In this document: piece after piece, positions 1 through 6,875 of the stretch
Layout: each line of letters begins with the position of its first letter
How positions within the stretch are numbered: the stretch's first letter is position 1
Assembly (NCBI GenBank): GCA_947460795.1
Contig: CANHJA010000121.1
Span: 1 to 6,940 of the forward strand
Length of the DNA: 6,940 nt
Reading direction: 5' to 3'
Source of the DNA: Bacteroidota bacterium
GTDB taxonomy: Bacteria > Bacteroidota > Bacteroidia > Chitinophagales > Chitinophagaceae
Translations under genes and position numbers: made by a program
Notes under the pieces: model-generated
Told to the model about the DNA's origin: nothing
Databases searched by the model: none
Seen by the model: the letters and a program-made list of their open reading frames with translations, nothing else

Positions 1-342
1 ACTTAATGCAAAGCTAGCGAGTGCGGTTAGTCCATATCTAAAGAGTTGTATTCTTCCTCTTAATTGACTTTCTGTAAACACGATGTATCTATTGAAAATA
101 AAACCTAATGGAAAGCTTATTGAAAAAGAAATAATTTGAGAAATGGTATGTGGTTTGAAAGGGTTTGTAAACAATAGAACATCATTTTCTTTAAAAATAA
201 AATAATTTAAAAAGTTAAATAAACAAGTATCGATTACCACAATAGTGCCTCCACAAACCATATATTTAAATGTTTGTAAAGGAATAAATTTTAAAAAATC
301 GAAATGAAAATATTCGATGAAAGATTGAATAGACTTTCTCAC
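1..342 (-). CDS. GtrA-like family membrane protein, partial (C-terminus beyond window)
   Basis: The reading frame opens at GTG 342 and gives 114 residues before the left edge, so the C-terminal part is missing. The family motifs are visible: a first membrane segment at about residues 20-51 containing FKYMVCGG and VVIDTCLFNFL, a second at about 66-88 ending in the characteristic FPLGFIFNRYIVFTES, then a charged turn with Arg/Gln and the beginning of a third segment (FRYGLTALASFALS). GtrA-like proteins are small four-helix inner-membrane proteins linked to moving lipid-linked sugars, or to polysaccharide and teichoic-acid glycosylation; the substrate here is unknown. The frame is closed by the stop of the preceding lipoprotein gene (358-360), so the only start covering the whole first helix is GTG 342. 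ATG 261 (residue 28) would cut into that helix. The 15 bp gap suggests co-transcription with the lipoprotein gene. I am confident of the family and less so of the start. Confidence 0.82.
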   Translation of the reverse strand, partial: MRKSIQSFIEYFHFDFLKFIPLQTFKYMVCGGTIVVIDTCLFNFLNYFIFKENDVLLFTNPFKPHTISQIISFSISFPLGFIFNRYIVFTESQLRGRIQLFRYGLTALASFALS

Positions 343-357
343 AGGACTACAAAAAAA

Positions 358-798
358 TTACTCTGTCGGAATGAAATGTAATTCCAACGTATTGTCTGTT
401 CTACGAATCCAGAATTGTTTGTTATACAATTTTATAATGTTGTATTCAACAGTGCTATCAATGTTTCCAGAGAAATTTTTAGTAGTGATTGCTATTTTAG
501 TATCATTGTCAAATAACTTCCACTCACCTGTTAAATTAGTAGCTTCTAACGTGGTCGTATTAATAATTGTGTTGATGTAGCTCTTGTTTCGGTAAAAAAA
601 GTGTTTTTGTTTAGTGTAATATGGATCAGCAGATACGTTTACTCCATTTAACTGAGCACTTTCTATTCTCCAGTTATTAGCGATTCTAGCTTCTTTACTT
701 CTTAAACTAATATTTGGACCTTCTTCATATTTTCTACAAGAAGTAATTGTGATCGCACCAATCATTAAAACGAACGCTAAATAAACAAGTTTTTTCAT
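358..798 (-). CDS. Lipocalin-like lipoprotein
   Basis: The product has 146 residues. I chose ATG 798 (MKKLVYLAF), which gives a normal lipoprotein signal peptide; an in-frame TTG at 813 would add only MNNIK. A hydrophobic core at residues 4-19 is followed by the lipobox ITSC with the lipidated cysteine at 21, then RKYEEGP. The mature part (about 38-146) is a short beta-rich domain with the pattern of Bacteroidota lipocalin-like lipoproteins: NNWRIE near 41-46, FFYRNKSY near 67-74, LTGEWKLFDNDTKIAI near 89-104, and a final pair of strands ending in LELHFIPTE. Such proteins are predicted to sit in the outer membrane. Their ligands are mostly unknown and no binding residues can be assigned here. 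The acidic stretch just after the cysteine could direct it to the cell surface. It lies between the biotin carboxylase (64 bp upstream) and the GtrA-like gene (15 bp downstream). The fold assignment rests on pattern and is less certain than the lipoprotein call. Confidence 0.8.
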   Translation of the reverse strand: MKKLVYLAFVLMIGAITITSCRKYEEGPNISLRSKEARIANNWRIESAQLNGVNVSADPYYTKQKHFFYRNKSYINTIINTTTLEATNLTGEWKLFDNDTKIAITTKNFSGNIDSTVEYNIIKLYNKQFWIRRTDNTLELHFIPTE

Positions 799-862
799 TT
801 TTATATTATTCAATGGATAAAGATAAACAAATTTTATATATAAGTAAATTTTATTGATTTTA

Positions 863-2341
863 TTATCTTAAATTTTTACGCATTTTCCAATTTGAAGTCA
901 ATGGTTTAATTGGTTCTGCGATATTTTGTTCTGCAACAAATATAGAAGTAGCCATGATTGCCGCCATTTGTTTTTCTTCTTCCGTAAAATTCAAAAGTAA
1001 TTTAGAATCAAAATAATTGGCAATAAAATGCGTATCAAATTTTCCTGCTACAAAGGCTTCATGATTGATTGCCCAAATGCCAAAAGGCAAGGTAGTTTCG
1101 ATCCCATTAATTCTAAAATCTTTAATTGCTTGTGTCAAATTTGCAATGGCCTTATTTCTGTCTTCGCCCCAAGCCACTAATTTTCCAATCATAGGATCAT
1201 AGTAAATAGGAATGTCCATTCCTTCATCATAGCCATCATCCACACGAACATGCTCACCAGTTGGTCGTTTGTAAACAGTTAAACTTCCTGTATCTGGCAT
1301 AAAATTATTTAAAGGATCTTCAGCACATATTCTCAATTCAATTGCATGTCCATTTATTTTTAAATCGGCTTGTGTAAAAGATAATTTCTCTCCTTTAGCA
1401 ACAAGAATTTGCTGTTCAACCAAGTCAATGTTGGTAATCATTTCGGTTACACAATGCTCAACTTGTAAACGGGTGTTCATTTCTAAAAAATAAAAATTCA
1501 AATCATCATCTACCAAAAATTCTACGGTTCCCGCTCCATGATAATCACAAGCTTTTGCTACATTCACAGCACTTTCACCCATTGCTTTTCTAACTTCTGG
1601 CGTAAGGCAAGAAGAAGGAGCTTCTTCAACTAATTTTTGATGTCGACGTTGAATCGAACATTCTCTTTCGAATAAATAAACACAATTCCCATGCGTATCA
1701 GCTAATACTTGAATTTCGATATGTTTTGGCGAGCCTACATATTTTTCAATAAATACACTGTCGTCACTAAATGAATTTAAAGCCTCACTTTTTGCAGAAT
1801 TTAATTGTTCCTCTAACTCCGATTCATTATTCACTAAACGCATTCCTTTACCACCTCCACCTGCGCTGGCTTTTATCAATAAAGGAAATCCTGTTTTTGA
1901 GGCTATTTCGTGCGCTTCAGCTACACTTAATATGGGTTTGTCGGTTCCAGGAACCATTGGAACTCCAAATTTTGTGGCAGCTTGTTTAGCCGCAATTTTG
2001 CTTCCCATGGTTTCAATAGAATAAGCCGTTGGCCCTATAAAAATGATGCCATTTTCTTTACACAAATTACTAAACGATGCGTTTTCACTTAAAAAGCCAT
2101 ATCCAGGATGAATGGCATCAGCACCTGATTGCTTTGCTACTTCTATTATTTTGTGGGCTAATAAATAAGATTGAGCAGATGGAGCTGGGCCTATTAAATA
2201 AGCTTCATCAGCAAATTTCACAAATGGCATGTTCACGTCGGCCTCACTGTAAACAGCAACCGTTTTTATACCCATCTTTTTTGCAGTACGCATAATGCGC
2301 AATGCAATCTCACCTCTATTTGCTACTAATATTTTGTTCAT
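863..2341 (-). CDS. accC: Biotin carboxylase subunit of acetyl-/propionyl-CoA carboxylase
   Basis: This cytoplasmic enzyme uses ATP and bicarbonate to carboxylate biotin carried on a separate carrier protein, the first half-reaction of acyl-CoA carboxylases. All 492 residues are present. The N-terminal domain begins ILVANRGEIALRI (4-16) and includes HPGYGFLSEN (78-87). The ATP-grasp domain has K115, K157, the glycine-rich loop GGGGKG (161-166), H207 and K236. The active site shows E274, E287 and N289, then RLQVEH (291-296), followed by the C-terminal domain with R337. These match the known catalytic positions of E. coli AccC, so it should be active. It is about 43 residues longer than E. coli AccC. 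The extra tail ends in SNWKMRKNL, resembling the start of the linker domain in propionyl-CoA carboxylase alpha, but no biotin-carrier domain with a biotinyl-lysine motif follows. An acyl-CoA (propionyl) carboxylase role is therefore as plausible as fatty-acid synthesis. ATG 2341 starts exactly at the family N-terminus. No carrier or carboxyltransferase gene is adjacent in the window. Confidence 0.95.
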   Translation of the reverse strand: MNKILVANRGEIALRIMRTAKKMGIKTVAVYSEADVNMPFVKFADEAYLIGPAPSAQSYLLAHKIIEVAKQSGADAIHPGYGFLSENASFSNLCKENGIIFIGPTAYSIETMGSKIAAKQAATKFGVPMVPGTDKPILSVAEAHEIASKTGFPLLIKASAGGGGKGMRLVNNESELEEQLNSAKSEALNSFSDDSVFIEKYVGSPKHIEIQVLADTHGNCVYLFERECSIQRRHQKLVEEAPSSCLTPEVRKAMGESAVNVAKACDYHGAGTVEFLVDDDLNFYFLEMNTRLQVEHCVTEMITNIDLVEQQILVAKGEKLSFTQADLKINGHAIELRICAEDPLNNFMPDTGSLTVYKRPTGEHVRVDDGYDEGMDIPIYYDPMIGKLVAWGEDRNKAIANLTQAIKDFRINGIETTLPFGIWAINHEAFVAGKFDTHFIANYFDSKLLLNFTEEEKQMAAIMATSIFVAEQNIAEPIKPLTSNWKMRKNLR

Positions 2342-2369
2342 TCAAAATGATTTATTATTCAAAAGTCAA

Positions 2370-2377
2370 CAAATATA
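2370..2377 (-). promoter_or_regulatory. Putative -7 box of the biotin carboxylase promoter
   Basis: On the minus strand this reads TATATTTG, an exact match to the Bacteroidota -7 consensus TAnnTTTG, and it lies 28 bp ahead of the ATG at 2341. No clear TTG element is found at the usual 19-21 bp upstream; only TTTAC near 2396-2400 is close. The box is seen directly, but use as a promoter is inferred. Confidence 0.45.
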
Positions 2378-2463
2378 AAAAGAAAGCAATGAATTGTAAA
2401 TAGGATTTACCTTACTTGAAAAATTCTTTTCCACAATCTCATCTTTCTATAACATCTATTTAG

Positions 2464-2493
2464 TTGTTCATTTGATTAAAAATGATACATTTG
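2464..2493 (+). promoter_or_regulatory. Bacteroidota-type sigma-A promoter for the TonB receptor operon
   Basis: TTG at 2464-2466 is followed by 19 bp and TACATTTG at 2486-2493. This fits the Bacteroidota promoter pattern TTG(-33), N17-23, TAnnTTTG(-7). Transcription would begin around 2498-2502, leaving a leader of roughly 10-14 nt before ATG 2512. The leader has no Shine-Dalgarno motif, which is normal in this phylum. No operator-like inverted repeat was seen nearby. Confidence 0.7.
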
Positions 2494-2511
2494 TGAATAG
2501 TTTAACTAATT

Positions 2512-5289
2512 ATGCATAAAATTTTAACACTGCTATTTGTATTAATGGCATCCAATTTGTTTGCTCAAACTGGAATTCTCAAAGGTAAAATTATTCATGA
2601 AGGAAGTAAATCTCCTTATTATGATGTAACCGTTACCTTACCCAAAGTAAAAATTGCGACGATTACCAGTGCAAATGGGGATTATTTATTTAGTAAGGTT
2701 CCATATGGCACTTATGACATGGTGATTTCTGCAGATGGAATCGAAGATGTTACGATGTCTGTTACTGTTTCTAACCCGGTGAATGAAGTAGAAATAGTCG
2801 AAATTAAATCTAAAGAAGCAGCGAGTGATACTTATCAAGGAGATAATTCTGCTGTGAATGTGGAAGATGCAGGTACCGAAGATGAAAATGCCGCAAGCTC
2901 TGCAGGTCAAAGTGTTTCGAGTGTATTAAATTCTTCAAGAGATCCTTATTTGTCGGCAGCTACATTTGGTTGGGGGCAATATTTTTTCCGTCCAAGAGGC
3001 TATGAAAACGACAATAATATGTTGTTTTTAAATGGAGTGCCAATGAATGATTTAGAAGAAGGAGGTGTTTTCTTCAACTCATGGAGTGGTTTAAATGATG
3101 TATTCAGAGGTAGAAGTCAAACATTAGGCTTAGCTCCCAACGAAGTAAATTTTGGGGGTATCGGACAAAATACCAACTTAGATGCATCGGCTTCAAATCA
3201 ACGCAAAGGAACTCGATTTACGTATACTGCAACTAACCGTTCTTATAGAAATAGAATTATGTTGACACATAACTCCGGTTTGAATAAAAATGGCTGGGCT
3301 TATTCATTGTCTTTTTCAAAAAGATGGGCTTATGAAGGACCTATTGCCGGAACCTTTTACGATGCATATGGTTATTTCGGAGCGATCGAAAAAAGATTTA
3401 AAAGACAAGGTTTTAGCTTAATGCTTGTTGGTGCTCCTATAAGAAGAGGTAAAAATGGACCTGCTACACAAGAAGTGATTGATATTGCGGGTTCAAATTA
3501 TTACAATCCAAACTGGGGTTATCAAAATGGGAAAGTTAGAAATTCAAGAATTTTAAAAACTCATCAACCGCTAATCATTTTATCGCATGATTATAAAATA
3601 GATAGCAAAACTACCTTAAACTCTGCAGTATCTTACCAATTTGGTGAAACCGCACAAACTGGTTTAGATTGGTTTAACAATGCGGATCCTCGTCCTGATT
3701 ATTATAAAAATTTACCTAGTTATTATGAGTCTCAACATGAAAAAGATTCAATATTGAAAGATTTTGCTGAAGATCCTTCTAAATTACAAATTAACTGGGA
3801 TCATTTTTATGAAGCAAACAGAAATAATGTGATTGGTGGAAACAAGCGCTCTGTTTACATCGTAAATGAAAATGTTGAAGCATCAAAAAAATTAAATGCA
3901 AATATTAATTTACAAACAGTGATTTCGAATCATGCAGTTTTTCATGCAGGGTTAAGTTATCAAAATCAAAACAATCATAATTTTCAACGAGTAGCTGATT
4001 TAATGGGCGGTCAATATTGGGAAAATATCAACCAATTTGCTTCTCGTACTTTCGGTAACGGCGGAGGATTTGACCAAAATGATTTAAAAGCAACCTCAAC
4101 TATTGTAAAAGAAGGGGATTCTTATGGTTATGATTATAATATTCACTTTCAAAAAGCAAACCTATTTGTACAAGGAGTTTTCAATTATAATAAATTCGAT
4201 TTCTTTGTAGCTGGAGAAATGGGGTACAATAATTTTTACAGAACAGGAAACTATCAAAATGGTTTATATGCAGACAACTCTTACGGAGATTCTAAAAAAA
4301 TCAATTTCTTAGTAGGAAGAGCAAAAGGAGGCTTTACCTATAAATTAAATGGTAGAAATTATTTTTACATCAATGGTTCTACAGGAACAAGAGCGCCATT
4401 CGTTGATAATGTAATTGTTTCTGCTAGAACAAGAAATTCTGTAATTTCTAATCCAACGACAGAAAAAGTAAATAGCATGGAAGCAGGGTATTTATTGCGC
4501 TCTCCTAATATTAAAGCAAGGGTTACTTTTTTTGCTACAGATGTCCAAAATGCTACCGATATCAAAAGATATTATATCAGTGGCCCTGTAAACAATGTAG
4601 AAGTTAGTAATTCATTTGCAAATTTAGTGATGCAAGGTATTAATAAAAGATACACTGGTTTAGAGCTTGGTGCAGAAATAAAAGTGACACCAAGTTTGTC
4701 TGTTAATTTAGCGGCTGCATTTACTCAAGCATTTTATACAAGTCGCCCTTACAGTTATTTAAATGTAGATAATGACACCTCTGCTACTGCAGATAATCCG
4801 AAAGTATTTGATACATTATATATCAAAAATTATAACGTTCCTTCTGGTCCGCAAACAGCATTGCAAGCCAATTTAAATTATAGAAACAAACGTTTTTGGT
4901 TTGCAACTTTAACAGCGAATTATTTAGCGAACAACTGGATGGATTTTGCACCAAATTTAAGAACGACATCAGGAGTTGATAATGTGCCTTATGATTCTCC
5001 ATTGTGGCATAGTTTATTAGATCAGAAGAAATTAAATAATGTATTTACTGTGGATGCAATGTTTGGAAAATCTTGGAAAGTAAACAAGTACTTGAAAAAA
5101 GTTCCTAGCAATTATTTCTTTAACATAAACATTGGTGTCAATAATATTTTAAATAACAAAGATATTCAATTATATGGATTTGAAAATTTAAGAACATCTC
5201 GATCAGAAAGAGATCAGAATACATTTGGACCTAAATATGCATATGCCTTAGGAACTACTTATTTCATCAACTGCGTATTAAGATTCTAA
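2512..5289 (+). CDS. TonB-dependent outer-membrane receptor with carboxypeptidase-regulatory-like N-terminal domain
   Basis: The product has 925 residues. A Sec signal peptide (1-18, cleavage NLFA|QTG) is followed by a CarboxypepD_reg-like beta-sandwich (about 21-98, with SANGDYLFSKVPYGTY) that is common in Bacteroidota receptors. Next comes an acidic Ser/Ala/Asp/Glu-rich linker (about 100-133) and a divergent plug (about 134-230) containing FRPRGY (159-164), FLNGVPMNDLEEGG (172-185) and SGLNDVFRG (192-200). The remainder is an aromatic-rich series of alternating strands that should form the beta-barrel, ending in a terminal phenylalanine as expected for Bam-assembled barrels. It would import a ligand across the outer membrane using TonB/ExbB/ExbD energy; the ligand is not evident. 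It heads a probable operon, with the DUF5689-type lipoprotein starting 42 bp downstream. ATG 2512 is the first Met giving a proper signal peptide and sits just after a good promoter. The family call is strong. It differs from typical SusC by its divergent plug and lack of a SusD partner next door. Confidence 0.9.
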   Translation: MHKILTLLFVLMASNLFAQTGILKGKIIHEGSKSPYYDVTVTLPKVKIATITSANGDYLFSKVPYGTYDMVISADGIEDVTMSVTVSNPVNEVEIVEIKSKEAASDTYQGDNSAVNVEDAGTEDENAASSAGQSVSSVLNSSRDPYLSAATFGWGQYFFRPRGYENDNNMLFLNGVPMNDLEEGGVFFNSWSGLNDVFRGRSQTLGLAPNEVNFGGIGQNTNLDASASNQRKGTRFTYTATNRSYRNRIMLTHNSGLNKNGWAYSLSFSKRWAYEGPIAGTFYDAYGYFGAIEKRFKRQGFSLMLVGAPIRRGKNGPATQEVIDIAGSNYYNPNWGYQNGKVRNSRILKTHQPLIILSHDYKIDSKTTLNSAVSYQFGETAQTGLDWFNNADPRPDYYKNLPSYYESQHEKDSILKDFAEDPSKLQINWDHFYEANRNNVIGGNKRSVYIVNENVEASKKLNANINLQTVISNHAVFHAGLSYQNQNNHNFQRVADLMGGQYWENINQFASRTFGNGGGFDQNDLKATSTIVKEGDSYGYDYNIHFQKANLFVQGVFNYNKFDFFVAGEMGYNNFYRTGNYQNGLYADNSYGDSKKINFLVGRAKGGFTYKLNGRNYFYINGSTGTRAPFVDNVIVSARTRNSVISNPTTEKVNSMEAGYLLRSPNIKARVTFFATDVQNATDIKRYYISGPVNNVEVSNSFANLVMQGINKRYTGLELGAEIKVTPSLSVNLAAAFTQAFYTSRPYSYLNVDNDTSATADNPKVFDTLYIKNYNVPSGPQTALQANLNYRNKRFWFATLTANYLANNWMDFAPNLRTTSGVDNVPYDSPLWHSLLDQKKLNNVFTVDAMFGKSWKVNKYLKKVPSNYFFNINIGVNNILNNKDIQLYGFENLRTSRSERDQNTFGPKYAYALGTTYFINCVLRF

Positions 5290-5331
5290 AAAATAAATTT
5301 AAAAAAAATAAAAACAGATAATATAAAAGAT

Positions 5332-6852
5332 ATGAAAAAAATAATTTTATCATCATCACTCGCCTTAATAGCATTATCTATGTTATTAATTACATCATGC
5401 GTAAAAAAAGACTTTGACGCACCTCCTGATAGTTCAACTTATGATCCAGGATTAGCTGTTAATGCTACCATTTGGCAAATTAAACAAATGTATGATGTCA
5501 ATGCAGGTCCTGTAATGATTGAACAAGACTTGATTATTTCTGGTATTGTTGTAGCAGATGATCGTTCTGGTAGTTTTTACAAACAAATTATCGTGCAAGA
5601 TAGTACCAGTGGAATTACAGTATTGATTGGTAAATCTTCCGGTTTATACAGTGATTATCCAATTGGTCGAAAAATTTACATTAAATGTAAAGGTTTATAC
5701 GTTGGAGCGTATGGTGGATTTATTCAATTAGGTGGCATGCCAATTGCGCCATCAACTGATTTGACAGATATTCCATCTTCATCAATGAATAAATTCATTG
5801 TGAAAGCAAGTTATCCTCATCCAGTTGTGCCAATGAAAGTTTCATTGAATCAAATCTATTTTACTAAAGCAAGTCAAACTGCTCAACAAAGACAATGGTT
5901 AGGAACATTAATTCAAGTAGACAGTGCAGAATTTGTACAAGGTGAAGTAGGCATGGAATATGCGAGTGATCCAAATTTATCATCAGGAACAGATCGTAAT
6001 CTTGAAGATTGTTTTGGAGGGACTATCATTTTAAGAAACAGTGGATATTCTAAATTCAGACAAGCAAAAATTCCTGGTGGGAAAGGATCTATTGTAGCCA
6101 TTTATTCTACTTACGAATCTTCTACGAAAAAAACGCCTCAATTAATTCTTAGAGACACAACAGATATATCTTTCACTGCACCTCGTTGTGGTGGGGTTGT
6201 CATTTTACCACCAACTCCAGTTTCGATTGATAGCTTGCGTAAAATGTATGTAGGTTCAACTACAACAGCAGGCATAAAATTAGGCAATTTAAAAATTCAT
6301 GGTGTGGTTACATCCAGTGTGTTGGATAGTAATATTTCTTCTACAAACTTGTATATTCAAGATGAAAGCAATAAAGGAATACTTATTTATTTCGGCGCTT
6401 CTCATGGCATGAAATTGGGTGATTCAATTGAAGTAGATTTAACAGGAGATTCATTAATTGTTTACAGAGAGACTTTAGAAATTAAAGCAAAAACAAATCA
6501 AGTAACAAAAATTTCATCAGGTAAATCGGTTACTCCTATTGTAGTTACTTTAGCAACATTAAATGCAGATTTAAGCAATGCAACATACAATCAACGACAA
6601 TATGAAGGCGTTCTTGTAAAAATAATGGGTGCAACAATTACAGGAAGTCCAGCAACATATTCAGGGCCTTTAACTGCAGATAGAAGTAAAACAGTGACTG
6701 ATGCAACTGGAACAATTACTATGTATACTTTGTCTAAAACTCCATATACTACAACTGCTTTGCCTGCAGGATCTGTAAACATTACTGCTATCGCAACTAA
6801 GTATCTTTCAACAAATCAAATTCAAATTAGAAATTTAAACGACGTTCAATAA
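5332..6852 (+). CDS. DUF5689-type lipoprotein with a duplicated two-part beta/OB-like unit
   Basis: The product has 506 residues. A lipoprotein signal with lipobox ITSC places the lipidated cysteine at 23, followed by VKKDFDAPPD, which resembles the Lys/Asp-rich surface-export signals of Bacteroidota lipoproteins. Residues about 44-140 carry the DUF5689 pattern: IWQIKQMY, LIISGIVVADDRSGSFYK, IIVQDSTSGITVLIG and YPIGRKIYIKCKGLYVGAYGG. A second beta-rich part (about 165-282) begins near QRQWLGTLIQVDSAEF. Both parts recur in diverged form at about 297-395 and 400-505. The pattern GxV...YxQDxxxGIxxxxG suggests OB-fold-like barrels; that is inference. The function of the domain is not established. 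Position directly behind a TonB-dependent receptor suggests a surface-exposed partner that captures or presents a ligand, in the place SusD would occupy, but no SusD-like helical repeats are seen. Cysteines 227 and 286 could pair. ATG 5332 follows an A-rich leader, and the next gene starts 23 bp after the stop. Confidence 0.8.
   Translation: MKKIILSSSLALIALSMLLITSCVKKDFDAPPDSSTYDPGLAVNATIWQIKQMYDVNAGPVMIEQDLIISGIVVADDRSGSFYKQIIVQDSTSGITVLIGKSSGLYSDYPIGRKIYIKCKGLYVGAYGGFIQLGGMPIAPSTDLTDIPSSSMNKFIVKASYPHPVVPMKVSLNQIYFTKASQTAQQRQWLGTLIQVDSAEFVQGEVGMEYASDPNLSSGTDRNLEDCFGGTIILRNSGYSKFRQAKIPGGKGSIVAIYSTYESSTKKTPQLILRDTTDISFTAPRCGGVVILPPTPVSIDSLRKMYVGSTTTAGIKLGNLKIHGVVTSSVLDSNISSTNLYIQDESNKGILIYFGASHGMKLGDSIEVDLTGDSLIVYRETLEIKAKTNQVTKISSGKSVTPIVVTLATLNADLSNATYNQRQYEGVLVKIMGATITGSPATYSGPLTADRSKTVTDATGTITMYTLSKTPYTTTALPAGSVNITAIATKYLSTNQIQIRNLNDVQ
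5461..6177 (+). repeat. First copy of the internal two-part unit (A1-B1) in the DUF5689-type lipoprotein
   Basis: Encodes residues 44-282. Part A1 (44-140) holds IWQIKQMY, LIISGIVV, IIVQDSTSGITVLIG and IGRKIYIKCKGL. Part B1 (165-282) holds QRQWLGTLIQVDSAEF, GGTIILRNS, GSIVAIYSTY and QLILRDTTDI. Each element has a counterpart in the same order in the second copy. The repeat is visible at protein level only; the DNA copies are well diverged, so the duplication is old. Confidence 0.7.
6220..6846 (+). repeat. Second copy of the internal two-part unit (A2-B2) in the DUF5689-type lipoprotein
   Basis: Encodes residues 297-505. Part A2 (297-395) matches A1 through IDSLRKMY, LKIHGVVT, LYIQDESNKGILIYFG and LGDSIEVDLTGD. 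Part B2 (400-505) matches B1 through QRQYEGVLVKIMGATI, GTITMYTLS, VNITAIATKY and QIQIRNLNDV. It is shorter than copy one, mainly because loops are missing in the B part. The copy ends one residue before the stop, so nothing follows it, and no T9SS sorting domain is present. Confidence 0.7.
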
Positions 6853-6875
6853 TTAAAACAATAAATTATAATAAC

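Noticed and set aside
798..813. Earlier TTG start (813) for the lipocalin-like lipoprotein.
   Set aside because: It would add only five residues (MNNIK) ahead of a normal ATG-initiated MKK signal peptide, so ATG 798 is the better start.
799..862. Possible -7 box (ATAAAATTTG on the minus strand) for the lipocalin-like lipoprotein gene.
   Set aside because: It does not fit TAnnTTTG exactly (one extra base) and no TTG lies at the right distance. In an AT-rich gap this is likely by chance, and read-through from the biotin carboxylase is possible.
4365..4565. Minus-strand open frame of 66 codons within the receptor gene, and similar short frames opposite or inside the other large genes.
   Set aside because: They lie entirely inside well-supported genes, show no recognisable motifs, and are best explained as chance openings on the opposite strand or in another frame.
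2512..5289. Classification of the receptor as a standard SusC protein.
   Set aside because: The plug is divergent and the neighbouring lipoprotein is not SusD-like, so only the broader TonB-dependent receptor family is claimed.
5290..5331. Possible terminator between the receptor and the DUF5689-type lipoprotein genes.
   Set aside because: The gap is A-rich with no GC-containing hairpin or following T-run on the plus strand; it looks like a translation leader.
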